Assembly (NCBI RefSeq): GCF_032190615.1
Contig: NZ_JAVLAT010000001.1
Coordinates: 2,178,501 to 2,242,500 of the forward strand
DNA from: Brucella pseudogrignonensis
GTDB taxonomy: Bacteria; Pseudomonadota; Alphaproteobacteria; Rhizobiales; Rhizobiaceae
DNA: 64,000 bases
Reading direction: 5' to 3'
Positions 20,630 through 28,281 of this stretch are shown in pieces. Positions within the stretch are counted from its first letter, which is position 1. Each line of letters starts with the position of its first letter. The translations under genes and the position numbers were made by a program. Under the pieces are notes generated by a model. The model saw only the letters and a program-made list of their open reading frames with translations, searched no databases and was not told the origin of the DNA.

Positions 20630-20645
20630 GTTACATGGAAGTAAC
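20630..20645. promoter_or_regulatory. Second palindrome, GTTAC-N6-GTAAC
   Basis: GTTACATGGAAGTAAC lies 56 bases upstream of the HxlR gene and uses the same GTAAC half-site as the larger inverted repeat at 20535-20578. It may be the autoregulatory site of the regulator. This is inferred from repetition of the half-site alone. Confidence 0.5.
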
Positions 20646-20701
20646 CGCGCTTTGGGCAGGACCGCCAAGGGAAAAAGCATTGCGCTTAGCTGAAGATCAA
20701 A

Positions 20702-21124
20702 ATGAAGAATACAAACGAACCAAATGCCATCGCGCCGTTATTATCATCTACCGCCGCCTTTCGGCCTGATTCAGACGGGGATGGATCATGCCCTATCCGT
20801 GAAGTGCTGGACCGCGTGGGCGACACATGGAGCATTCTAGTTGTTTTCAATTTGCAGGTGGGATCAATGCGTTTCAATGCCTTGCGACGCTCGATTGAAG
20901 GCATCTCTCAAAGGATGCTCACTGTCACTTTGCGTTCGCTTGAACGTGATGGGCTTGTGGCGCGTCACGTCCGTCCAACGTCGCCGCCGGAAGTGGAGTA
21001 TTCGCTAACCGAGCTCGGCCATTCGCTGGCGGTGCCGATAGATGTGTTGGGGCAGTGGGCCGTGAGAAACCGCGAGCAGATGCGCGATGCCCGTTCGCGT
21101 TTCGACAAAGCTGTGAACTTTTAG
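20702..21124 (+). CDS. HxlR-family winged-helix transcriptional regulator
   Basis: A 140-aa HxlR-type regulator. The family hallmark Cys is in GSCPIREVLDRVGDTWSILV (about residues 28-47), where the cysteine often senses oxidants or electrophiles. The wing and recognition helix follow in MRFNALRRSIEGISQRMLTVTLRSLERDGL (about residues 56-85, given in part). The C-terminus carries GHSLAVPIDVLGQWA. It is divergent from the NAD(P)-binding gene, with palindromic sites between the two. Its likely job is to repress that gene until a reactive compound modifies it. Confidence 0.9.
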   Translation: MKNTNEPNAIAPLLSSTAAFRPDSDGDGSCPIREVLDRVGDTWSILVVFNLQVGSMRFNALRRSIEGISQRMLTVTLRSLERDGLVARHVRPTSPPEVEYSLTELGHSLAVPIDVLGQWAVRNREQMRDARSRFDKAVNF

Positions 21125-21175
21125 GGAACCAGATAAGCCGTTTTTCGTTCTTCTTGCCAATAGAGGAGAAGGAAC

Positions 21176-21373
21176 ATGCCAGCCAAATCGAAAGCTCAGC
21201 AAAAAGCAGCTGGTGCCGCACTTTCCGCCAAACGCGGTGAAATCAAAAAGAGCGAGTTAATCGGCGCTTCCAAAGAGATGTACGAATCCATGAGCGAAAA
21301 GGAATTGGAAGACTTTGCGGAGACTAAGCACAAAGGTCTTCCGGAACATGTAGATGATAAGAAAAGCGACTGA
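21176..21373 (+). CDS. DUF3008 family small protein
   Basis: A 65-aa, lysine- and glutamate-rich, highly charged soluble protein. MPAKSKAQQKAAGAALSAKR at the N-terminus and SMSEKELEDFAETKHKGLP in the second half match DUF3008, a family of short proteins with no assigned role. The start is supported by AGAGGAGAAGGAAC. It lies 51 bases after the HxlR gene and convergent with the next gene. The composition resembles small stress or spore-like protectant proteins, but that is only resemblance. Confidence 0.85.
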   Translation: MPAKSKAQQKAAGAALSAKRGEIKKSELIGASKEMYESMSEKELEDFAETKHKGLPEHVDDKKSD

Positions 21374-21399
21374 TAAAAGTCAGTCGCTCCACAATAGTT

Positions 21400-21819
21400 C
21401 TATTTTATGGCTTTGGTCGCCACAATCTCAATCGCTTTCAGCTTGCCGGAAGTAATGCCGCAACGAACTGAAATACCGTCCCAGCCTCCAGCTTTGTTGC
21501 GTGCTTCACCTGGCACTGAAATAATGGCTGATACTTTCCGGCCGTCTTTAGCACTGAATTTCGATGATTTTTCGTTTGTGGTTGCGTTGGCAATATCGTC
21601 TTTCGTGAAGCCGAGACGATCATACTTTTTGCTATTTTTCACATAATCGTAAGCAGATGCAATGCAGCCCGCAATTTGGGGTGATGCCTGTTGGTCTTTC
21701 ACCAGTGTTTGATAATTGCCTGTGAAGTCCTTGGAGCGCTTCGGAACCGTATCAGCGCAGGCGGCACCTGTGACGCCAAATGCCAAAATTGCAAAAAGTA
21801 TGATTCGGGTCGATTTCAT
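21400..21819 (-). CDS. Exported hypothetical protein
   Basis: A 139-aa protein with a typical Sec signal peptide (residues 1 to about 22, MKSTRIILFAILAFGVTGAA, cut near ACA-DT). The mature part is basic and has two cysteines (AGCIASAYDYV and VRCGITSGKLKA) that could form a disulphide in the periplasm. I do not recognise a domain. The gene is convergent with DUF3008, with only 26 bases between the stops. The start ATG at 21819 is preceded on its strand by AAAGGAACGATCC. Confidence 0.75.
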   Translation of the reverse strand: MKSTRIILFAILAFGVTGAACADTVPKRSKDFTGNYQTLVKDQQASPQIAGCIASAYDYVKNSKKYDRLGFTKDDIANATTNEKSSKFSAKDGRKVSAIISVPGEARNKAGGWDGISVRCGITSGKLKAIEIVATKAIK

Positions 21820-21935
21820 GGATCGTTCCTTTGAAAGGCTCTGTGCAAACTGCGACGAGCAAAATCGATAATGGCAATATTATTATAAATCTCGTTGGAA
21901 TTAATTATGTCTTATCTTGGTAGGCACAGAATATA

Positions 21936-22889
21936 TCACTGGCAGATTTGAGCAAGGCAGGATTTGCCGTGGCAACCCTGATCAAGATGCATGTTGGTCA
22001 GATGAGCTGCATCGCCTTCTGGCCCGATAACCGTCATGAAAAGCTTGCAGCTTGCGCCATGCACAGCACGCCAGAATTTCTTTTCTTTTTCCGACCCGTT
22101 CCAGCCACTTTCGAGTTCGGTTTTGGAACCATCAGAAAATGTGAACGACATAATATCAAGCGCATTGGCGAAAGCATGTTCTGAAACGCGGCCTTCTGAT
22201 GCGCCATTGACGTTGCGGCACTGATAATCTGACCCGGTGCCGATTTCTGTTATTTTAATGTCATTTCCATAGACGTTTTGAGCGGCACTTTTGACGTCAC
22301 CAGCCCATTGAGCCAGTGTGACCGCCATGGCGCAATTGGTTGTAATGGGATTTGCAAACTTTAAAGGTTCGACTTTACCAATTGCTGTGAGTGAAAGCGG
22401 CGAGCGTGCACTGCATTGCGATCCATCTTCAATGGGTGGCAGAAGTTTCCCTTCCACATCTCCGGTCATCAGTGCCGGACACGACACCTGATAGATGCGT
22501 TCAGGCTTTTTGGAATCAGGTTTAGCGCTCTCTGGGTTGGTTATCCCGGCCGGCTTCTCCGGTTTTTTTTCTGGCAGAGGCGTAGTTTCAGTTTGCGTAG
22601 GTGTAGACTGTGCCTCAACTGGTTCTTTTCCTTCTTCCCGTCGAGGCGACGGGGTAGGAATCGGAACAGCGCTTATTACGGGAGGGCTTTGGGGCTGAGT
22701 CTTCCGGTTCGTACGTTTTTTCGTAAAGCGTTTTTGTGCATGCGTGTGCTTGTTACTCCCGCTCAATACTCTTTCAATGAAGCTTTCAGCTTTCGCCTCC
22801 CTAAAACTTTCGCCGGGTAGCAGTATGATGCACGCGGTGAGAGCTCCAATAATGAACGCCTTTTGAGGGAAAGCGAAGGAAATGGCCAT
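21936..22889 (-). CDS. Extensin-like C-terminal domain protein, exported
   Basis: A 317-aa protein with an N-terminal hydrophobic signal (about residues 10-33), a proline-, lysine- and threonine-rich linker (about residues 50-135), and an extensin-like_C domain (about residues 145-317). The domain contains SEHAFANALDIMSF and LTNMHLDQGCHG, which resemble the His/Asp zinc-site pattern of M15-type peptidases, so a peptidoglycan-related role in the periplasm is plausible. Several cysteines (CRN, CKL, CHGKSC, QICQ) may form disulphides. I start at ATG 22889 because AGAGGTAAAT precedes it; the frame extends to 22910. Confidence 0.85.
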   Translation of the reverse strand: MAISFAFPQKAFIIGALTACIILLPGESFREAKAESFIERVLSGSNKHTHAQKRFTKKRTNRKTQPQSPPVISAVPIPTPSPRREEGKEPVEAQSTPTQTETTPLPEKKPEKPAGITNPESAKPDSKKPERIYQVSCPALMTGDVEGKLLPPIEDGSQCSARSPLSLTAIGKVEPLKFANPITTNCAMAVTLAQWAGDVKSAAQNVYGNDIKITEIGTGSDYQCRNVNGASEGRVSEHAFANALDIMSFTFSDGSKTELESGWNGSEKEKKFWRAVHGASCKLFMTVIGPEGDAAHLTNMHLDQGCHGKSCLAQICQ

Positions 22890-23198
22890 ATTTACCTCTT
22901 TTGTCAGCAAGCTGCATTGTCTAATGTTTAAGCATCGCCTGCCGTTCCTTCACGCTTGATGGCACAGCGTTATATATAGCCAAATGGCTCAAAAGTGGGC
23001 TTTTGTCTTGACAAGACGACACTCCAATGACTAAAAGCCGCCATCGCTGGAGCTTAATCGTTCCGGCGTTTCATTTGACGTGTCCCGTGAATGTAGATCG
23101 CAGCTGCGCGCTTCATTCTGTCAGTCCCTGAATCAGAGGCAGAGGAGGGCGCGTTTCCTGTCTGCGCCGCAAGGCGCTTTAACTCTTTAGGAAATGTG
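22890..23198 (+). other. rpsD upstream region
   Basis: 309 bases between two divergent genes. TCTTGACAAGACGACACTCC near 23007-23027 holds a TTGACA-type -35 element that may drive rpsD. A stable hairpin, GCGCC-GCAA-GGCGC at 23164-23177, sits 21 bases before the rpsD start codon. I see no tRNA or known leader motif. In many bacteria ribosomal protein S4 binds its own mRNA, so this hairpin is a place to look. Confidence 0.5.
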
Positions 23199-23816
23199 AT
23201 GAGCAAGCGCGAATCTTCCAAGTACAAAATTGACCGCCGTCTTGGTGAAAATATCTGGGGTCGCCCAAAGTCCCCTGTAAACCGTCGTGAATATGGCCCA
23301 GGCCAGCACGGTCAGCGCCGTAAGGGCAAGCTTTCCGACTTCGGTGTACAGCTCCGCGCAAAGCAGAAGCTCAAGGGCTTCTACGGCGATATCTCGGAAA
23401 AGCAGTTCCGTAAGACATACGACGAAGCAGCTCGCCGCAAGGGCGATACCGGTGAAAACCTCATCGGCCTGCTCGAATCGCGTCTGGATGCTGTTGTGTA
23501 CCGCGCAAAGTTCGTTCCAACGATCTTCGCTGCACGCCAGTTCATCAACCACGGCCACATTAATGTAAACGGCCGTCGCGTCAACATTCAGTCGTTCCGC
23601 CTCAAGGCTGGTGACGTTGTTGAAGTTCGCGAAAAGTCGAAGCAGCTCGTGATCGTTCTCGAAGCTGTTGCGCTCGCAGAACGCGATGTTCCTGATTACG
23701 TTGAAGTTGATCACAACAAGATGGTTGCGACCTTCGCACGCGTTCCAGTTCTCGGCGACGTTCCATACGCTGTTCAGATGGAACCAAACCTCGTCGTCGA
23801 ATATTATTCGCGTTAA
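23199..23816 (+). CDS. rpsD: 30S ribosomal protein S4
   Basis: Primary 16S rRNA-binding protein of the small subunit, 205 aa. The N-terminal part begins [20 protein letters not shown], the S4 RNA-binding domain covers about residues 95-158 ([19 protein letters not shown], then [20 protein letters not shown]). No zinc-binding cysteines are present, the usual C-minus form in alphaproteobacteria. The start is ATG 23199 after TTAGGAAATGTG; a GTG just before is in frame. It stands alone, away from the ribosomal operons, with its own terminator. Confidence 0.97.
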   Translation: MSKRESSKYKIDRRLGENIWGRPKSPVNRREYGPGQHGQRRKGKLSDFGVQLRAKQKLKGFYGDISEKQFRKTYDEAARRKGDTGENLIGLLESRLDAVVYRAKFVPTIFAARQFINHGHINVNGRRVNIQSFRLKAGDVVEVREKSKQLVIVLEAVALAERDVPDYVEVDHNKMVATFARVPVLGDVPYAVQMEPNLVVEYYSR

Positions 23817-23851
23817 TTCTGAGCTTCTGGCTTACGAACGACAAATAAATG

Positions 23852-23885
23852 GCCGCCCTTGGTTTCCCCAAGGGCGGCTTTTTTG
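23852..23885 (+). terminator. Intrinsic terminator after rpsD
   Basis: GCCGCCCTTGG and CCAAGGGCGGC around TTTCC, followed by TTTTTT. An 11-bp GC-rich stem with a strong U-run 35 bases after the rpsD stop. Confidence 0.9.
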
Positions 23886-23890
23886 TATGT

Positions 23891-23995
23891 AGAGCGCATT
23901 CTGAAAAGTGCGAAAGCGGTTTTCGGAGTAAGATGCGCGTAAAAACAAAGAGATAGAGTATTTCCCACGATTCAATCTAAACAGGAAATTCTCTA
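23891..23995. repeat. Composite rhizobial palindromic repeat
   Basis: The first half (23891-23940) is the same GAGCGCAT...GATGCGCG palindrome as at 8026 and 36197. It is joined by TAAAAACAAAGAGAT to a second palindrome with arms AGAGTATTTCC (23955-23965) and GGAAATTCTCT (23984-23994, one mismatch). The two modules in fixed order look like a mosaic element. It lies between the rpsD terminator and ttcA. Confidence 0.75.
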
Positions 23996-24011
23996 AATCT
24001 CAATCTCTCTC

Positions 24012-24923
24012 ATGTTCGCGGAAAACACCATGAACGCTCTCGATCTCAATATCGCAGAAGATGCCAGTCTCGATGGTTGCCATCCGCTCTTCCGCGACGT
24101 TCCGGCAACTGTCGAATTCAATAAGCTGCGCAAGCGCTTGCTGCGACTGACACGTCAGGCGATAGACGACTTTGCCATGGTGAAACCCAATGAAGGTTTG
24201 CCTCGGGAGCGCTGGATGGTTTGCTTGTCTGGTGGCAAAGATTCTTATGGGCTTCTGGCACTGCTGCTTGATCTCAAGTGGCGCGGTCTGCTGCCGGTGG
24301 AATTGCTGGCCGTCAATCTCGATCAGGGGCAGCCGAATTTCCCGAAGCATATTCTGCCAGAATTCTTGAGCCGTTATGGGATCGAGCATCGCATCGAATA
24401 TAAGGATACCTATTCGATCGTCACTGAAAAGCTTCCTGAGAACAGCACATACTGCTCGCTCTGCTCACGTCTGCGTCGAGGCAACCTTTACCGGATCGCG
24501 CGTGAGGAAGGCTGCTCGGCAATCGTACTTGGCCATCACCGCGAAGATATTCTCGAAACCTTCTTCATGAACCTGTTCCATGGTGGCCGTTTGGCTGCCA
24601 TGCCGCCAAAGCTTCTGAACGATGAAGGCGATCTTATGCTTTTCCGCCCGCTTGCCTACGTAGCGGAGGACGATATGGAAAAATTCGCAAACGCTATGCA
24701 ATTTCCGATCATTCCGTGCGATCTGTGCGGCAGTCAGGAAGGTTTGCAGCGCAATGCGATGAAGGCGATGCTTTCCGACATTGAAAAGCGGATGCCGGGT
24801 CGTAAAGATACAATGATCCGCGCCATGACCAATGTGCGCCCAAGCCATCTGCTTGATCGTAATTTGTTTGATTTTGCTGGTTTGATGACCAATTCTGAGG
24901 TGGAGACTGATCGTGCAGTTTGA
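24012..24923 (+). CDS. ttcA: tRNA 2-thiocytidine(32) synthetase
   Basis: Iron-sulfur, ATP-dependent enzyme that thiolates C32 of certain tRNAs. It is 303 aa from ATG 24012, or 297 from an ATG at 24030, which has a slightly better upstream purine tract. The PP-loop SGGKDS is at residues 73-78 of the long form. The cluster cysteines are in [10 protein letters not shown] (about residues 148-157) and [15 protein letters not shown] (about residues 235-249). [19 protein letters not shown] is diagnostic of TtcA. The 3' end overlaps the next gene by 11 bases. Confidence 0.94.
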   Translation: MFAENTMNALDLNIAEDASLDGCHPLFRDVPATVEFNKLRKRLLRLTRQAIDDFAMVKPNEGLPRERWMVCLSGGKDSYGLLALLLDLKWRGLLPVELLAVNLDQGQPNFPKHILPEFLSRYGIEHRIEYKDTYSIVTEKLPENSTYCSLCSRLRRGNLYRIAREEGCSAIVLGHHREDILETFFMNLFHGGRLAAMPPKLLNDEGDLMLFRPLAYVAEDDMEKFANAMQFPIIPCDLCGSQEGLQRNAMKAMLSDIEKRMPGRKDTMIRAMTNVRPSHLLDRNLFDFAGLMTNSEVETDRAV

Positions 24924-25740
24924 AGAAAAACAGATTGATTGGCTGGCTGAGCTTTTGGCAGAAGCCGCCAATGCGGAAATCATGCCGCGGTTTCGGCAAT
25001 TGGGCCAGGGCGATATTCGTCAAAAGACTTCCGCTGCTGATTTGGTTACCGAAGCCGATGTGAATGCGGAGCGCTTTATCACTGCGCATCTTAAAGAACG
25101 TTTTCCCACTGCGCTGATCGTCGGCGAAGAAGCTTGTTCCGATGATGAAACTTTGCTCAACGGTTTGGGTGAAGCAGACCTCGCATTCACCATCGATCCC
25201 GTCGACGGCACCTTCAATTTTGCATCTGGCGTCCCACTTTTCGGCGTGATGCTGGCGGTTGTCGTAAAAGGAGAGACTGTTGCAGGTATTATCTATGATC
25301 CGGTGGGCAAGGACTGGATACTCGCTTCTAAGGGCGGCGGCGCGCACATTCGCTATGCCAATGGCTCGACAAGTTCTGTGAAGGTCGCGGCACCTGCGGA
25401 TATTTCGCAGATGACGGGTTCTGTGTCATGGCAATATACGCAGGAGCCAATCCGCTCGCGCCTCGCACGCAATCACACGAAATTTCTGTCGCAGATCGGC
25501 TATCGCTGTGCGGCGCATGAATATCGCATCATTGCGACTGGCGGCGCGCATTTCGCTTGCTACAATAAGCTGATGCCTTGGGATCATCTCCCGGGTGCAC
25601 TCATTCATCAGGAAGCTGGTGGCTATCTCGCCCGCTGGGATGAAAGCCCGTACCTGCCTTCGCATGTAGGTGGCGGTTTGCTGGTAGCTCCGGACAAAGA
25701 AAGCTGGAAAGCAATTCATCAAACGCTCTTTGCAGAATAG
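24913..25740 (+). CDS. Inositol monophosphatase family protein
   Basis: A 275-aa metal-dependent phosphatase of the FIG superfamily. Metal ligands are visible in GEE (residues 71-73) and DPVDGTFNF (residues 95-103), with the third site in [17 protein letters not shown] (about residues 221-237). The physiological substrate may be inositol phosphate, histidinol phosphate or PAP, and sequence does not decide. It starts with GTG inside the ttcA 3' end, so the two are translated together. The spread of key residues is intact. Confidence 0.88.
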   Translation: MQFEEKQIDWLAELLAEAANAEIMPRFRQLGQGDIRQKTSAADLVTEADVNAERFITAHLKERFPTALIVGEEACSDDETLLNGLGEADLAFTIDPVDGTFNFASGVPLFGVMLAVVVKGETVAGIIYDPVGKDWILASKGGGAHIRYANGSTSSVKVAAPADISQMTGSVSWQYTQEPIRSRLARNHTKFLSQIGYRCAAHEYRIIATGGAHFACYNKLMPWDHLPGALIHQEAGGYLARWDESPYLPSHVGGGLLVAPDKESWKAIHQTLFAE

Positions 25741-25756
25741 AAAGAAGCCCGCTAAA

Positions 25757-25847
25757 GCATGTCGCGGAAAAGTGTGAACCGCCTTCGCGGGGAAATCAGT
25801 CCACAGGACTGATTTCTGATCCCGCTTCGATCCGATAACGACATGCT
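25757..25847. repeat. Nested palindromic mosaic repeat
   Basis: Outer arms AGCATGTCG (25757-25765) and CGACATGCT (25839-25847) enclose a second inverted repeat, GGAAATCAGTCC (25791-25802), loop ACAG and GACTGATTTC (25807-25816). The stretch GGAAAAGTGTGAACCG also resembles the inside of the GAGCGCAT-type repeat. It looks like one palindromic unit inserted into another. Confidence 0.7.
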
Positions 25848-25860
25848 GAAAAGAAAAATT

Positions 25861-25895
25861 AAAAAATGCCGCATTTTATAATTCGGCATTTTTTG
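25861..25895. terminator. Bidirectional terminator
   Basis: AAAATGCCG and CGGCATTTT with an AT-rich loop, flanked by A-run and T-run. It separates the phosphatase gene and the convergent MFS gene. Confidence 0.8.
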
Positions 25896-25907
25896 TGGGC
25901 TTTTTTA

Positions 25908-27161
25908 TCAGACTGGTTTGTTGTGCGGTTTGAATAATTTACCGCGCTCGGCGATGATCACGCAGATGAAGGAAATGAACCCTAGCACGCAATAACCCGC
26001 TGCAACGGGTGTTGTTGTTCCGTCAAAGGCCTGACCAATTGCAGCACCCAATGCTGCGCCGATAACTGTCTGTGCAAAGCCCAGAACAGACGATGCAGTG
26101 CCTGCGACTTCACCAAGTGGCTCCATGGCCAGCGAATTGAAGTTTGATGTTATCAAGCTGAACGAGAACATGATCGTCATGTAGATGATCATGAGCAGCC
26201 AGAATGGTACAGGGCCGGTAAAACTCAGAGATAAGACAACCCAAAGCAGGCTGAAGCTGACAAATACCAGCAGCATTGTCTGCGATATGCGACGCATCCC
26301 ATAGCGACCGACAAGGCGCGAATTAAGGAAAGATGCGAGTGCAAGTGTCATCGCAACCGCTGCAAAAGCCAGCGGGAACATTGTGCCCAGCTTATAAATA
26401 TCGACAAAAATCTGCTGCGCTGAATTGATGTAACCAAACAGAGCGCCGAGAATGAACGATGTTCCGAGCATGTAGAAAAGGGCAACGCGGTTAGACAAGA
26501 CGATGCCAAAACCACCGATGATGCTTTTCACGGTCAATGGACGCCGATGGTCAACGGGCAGGGTTTCTGGCAAGCGGATATAAGCCCAGACTGCAACAAC
26601 CGCCGCCATAATGGCCATCGATAGGAAGATTAGGTGCCATTCGCCAAACAGCATGATTAGCTGACCCGTGGCAGGTGCGATCACCGGCAGGATCATGAAA
26701 ATCATCATGACAAGCGACATGACTTCTGCCATTTGGCGACCTGCAAAGCGATCACGTACAACCGAAACCGCAATTACGCGCGTCGCTGCCGCCCCCAGAC
26801 CTTGCAGCACACGCAGGATGATCAGCGTTGTAAAATCGGTCACAAAAGCAGCGCCAATTGCCGCCAGAATGTAGATTGCCAAACCGACAAAAAGAGGTGC
26901 ACGACGGCCAAAACGGTCGCTCAATGGACCGTAAAATAGCTGCGATACGCCAAATCCCAGCAAATATGCGGTAATCACATATTGCGCATGATTTTCGGAA
27001 AGAACACCAAGGCTCGCACCGATTTGCGGCAAGCCGGGCAACATAATGTCCACGGCAAGTGCGTTGATTGCCATGATTGCTGCAATAAGCGCAATGAATT
27101 CGCCACGCGGACGTACAGACGTCTGTTGGTTGGACGAACTCTTATGAATATCGAGCGGCAT
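25908..27161 (-). CDS. MFS drug exporter, Bcr/CflA subfamily
   Basis: A 417-aa inner-membrane transporter with 12 predicted helices. The N-terminal half has DIMLPGLPQIGASLG (about residues 38-52), typical of the Bcr/CflA drug:proton antiporters, then motif A GPLSDRFGRRAPLFVGLAIY (about residues 78-97) and RVLQGLGAAATRVIAVSVVRD (motif C region, given in part). The substrate is not predictable. No regulator is adjacent. A short variable cytoplasmic N-terminus precedes the first helix. Confidence 0.88.
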   Translation of the reverse strand: MPLDIHKSSSNQQTSVRPRGEFIALIAAIMAINALAVDIMLPGLPQIGASLGVLSENHAQYVITAYLLGFGVSQLFYGPLSDRFGRRAPLFVGLAIYILAAIGAAFVTDFTTLIILRVLQGLGAAATRVIAVSVVRDRFAGRQMAEVMSLVMMIFMILPVIAPATGQLIMLFGEWHLIFLSMAIMAAVVAVWAYIRLPETLPVDHRRPLTVKSIIGGFGIVLSNRVALFYMLGTSFILGALFGYINSAQQIFVDIYKLGTMFPLAFAAVAMTLALASFLNSRLVGRYGMRRISQTMLLVFVSFSLLWVVLSLSFTGPVPFWLLMIIYMTIMFSFSLITSNFNSLAMEPLGEVAGTASSVLGFAQTVIGAALGAAIGQAFDGTTTPVAAGYCVLGFISFICVIIAERGKLFKPHNKPV

Positions 27162-27280
27162 TGTTTATTCCTTGATCAAGCAACGCACAGGTAAAAATGC
27201 AGGCGTTGCCGTAGACAGAGCTTTGAAAATAGGCCAGACAATTAAAATAGCCAGTTATGTGTGATATTTCGCGCAATATA

Positions 27281-27305
27281 AAAGGCGCCATTTTACGGCG
27301 CCTTT
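27281..27305 (-). terminator. Intrinsic terminator after grxD
   Basis: AAAGGCGCC and GGCGCCTTT around ATTTTAC. On the minus strand the stem is followed by TTTTATATT. It ends the bolA-grxD unit before the MFS gene. Confidence 0.75.
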
Positions 27306-27347
27306 CGAAAAATGCTGAGGCAAAAGCCGAACTACGGTAATTAATCT

Positions 27348-27680
27348 TTAAGCTGCCTTAGTAGCAATACCTTTATCGCTAAAAAGTGTCTGTAATTCGT
27401 TCGACTGGAACATTTCGCGCACGATGTCGCAACCGCCAATGAACTCGCCCTTTACGTAGAGCTGAGGAACGGTTGGCCAGTTGGAGTAATCCTTGATGCC
27501 CTGACGGATTTCATCGGAAGCCAAAACGTTGACGCCCTTATAATCCACGCCGAGATAATCGAGAATCTGCACGACCTGACCGGAGAAACCACACTGTGGG
27601 AAACCTGGTGTGCCTTTCATGAACAGCACGACGTCGTTGGTCTTTACTTCATTGTCGATGAAATCGTTGATTCCGGTCAT
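27348..27680 (-). CDS. grxD: Monothiol glutaredoxin, CGFS type (Grx4)
   Basis: A 110-aa Fe-S carrier glutaredoxin. The CGFS motif is at residues 30-33 (TPGFPQCGFSGQVV), followed by WPTVPQLYVKGEFIGGCDI (about residues 69-87), which binds glutathione. Such proteins bind a [2Fe-2S] cluster as a dimer or with a BolA partner. The bolA gene lies about 200 bases upstream on the same strand, a known functional pair. AAAGGAATTGAA precedes the ATG. Confidence 0.94.
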   Translation of the reverse strand: MTGINDFIDNEVKTNDVVLFMKGTPGFPQCGFSGQVVQILDYLGVDYKGVNVLASDEIRQGIKDYSNWPTVPQLYVKGEFIGGCDIVREMFQSNELQTLFSDKGIATKAA

Positions 27681-27882
27681 TTCAATTCCTTTCAGGATGC
27701 CGGTTCAAATCCCGGCCCGCGTAGGGAGAGCTTCTGCCCCAATATAGTAAGCTGAGCTTTGGTAATCACCCTCTCAAGGTGAAATCAAGACAAATTAGCG
27801 AGAGACCGCGCTATATCGGGGGTAGCATCTTGCCGCAGCCTGTATTCAAATATGTCAGACAAACACAGGCTGCATTGTTTAT

Positions 27883-28116
27883 TTACTCAGGCACGCTGGT
27901 TTGGAGTGCGAGCGCATGAAGTACGCCGCCCATGTTGCCCTTCAGCGCATCATAAACCATCTGGTGCTGCTGCACGCGCGACTTGCCGCGGAAGCTTTCC
28001 GCAACCACTTCGGCGGCATAATGATCTCCGTCTCCGGCAAGGTCGCGGATCGTAACCTTTGCGCCGGGAATACCTTCGCGTATCAGTTTTTCGATCTCAT
28101 GAGCGTCCATAGCCAT
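27883..28116 (-). CDS. BolA family protein
   Basis: A 77-aa BolA/IbaG-type protein expected to partner with the CGFS glutaredoxin in handling or sensing [2Fe-2S] clusters. The class II KH-like fold is suggested by AKVTIRDLAGDGDHYAAEVV and RVQQHQMVYDALKGNMGGVL; the C-terminal His in GVLHALAL is the usual cluster-ligand position. The start at 28116 follows AGGAG six to seven bases upstream; a second ATG is two codons in. The frame extends upstream to 28185 without a ribosome site. Confidence 0.9.
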   Translation of the reverse strand: MAMDAHEIEKLIREGIPGAKVTIRDLAGDGDHYAAEVVAESFRGKSRVQQHQMVYDALKGNMGGVLHALALQTSVPE

Positions 28117-28222
28117 GCAAAGTCTCCTGCCGTTTTTAGGCTTTTTAATATTATAGAATCGTAACGCATCATCCTGATACGTCAATCTTCAACTGTCTAA
28201 CTTTTAAATCGCCGACAAGCAA

Positions 28223-28252
28223 ACGCCCGAAGCAGGATTACTGTTCGGGCGT
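28223..28252 (-). terminator. Hairpin after purL
   Basis: ACGCCCGAA and TTCGGGCGT with a 12-base loop, 30 bases beyond the purL stop. On the minus strand the stem is followed by TTGCTT, a weak U-tract. Confidence 0.55.
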
Positions 28253-28281
28253 CTTTTGATAGCCGTTTTAACCGAAAACGA

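Noticed and set aside
27690..27720. tRNA-like T-arm sequence (GGTTCAAATCCCGG) upstream of grxD
   Set aside because: The seven-base loop matches the T-loop consensus, but the stem pairs only if the loop is enlarged, and no acceptor, D or anticodon arm is present before it. It is neither a tRNA nor a clear attachment site.
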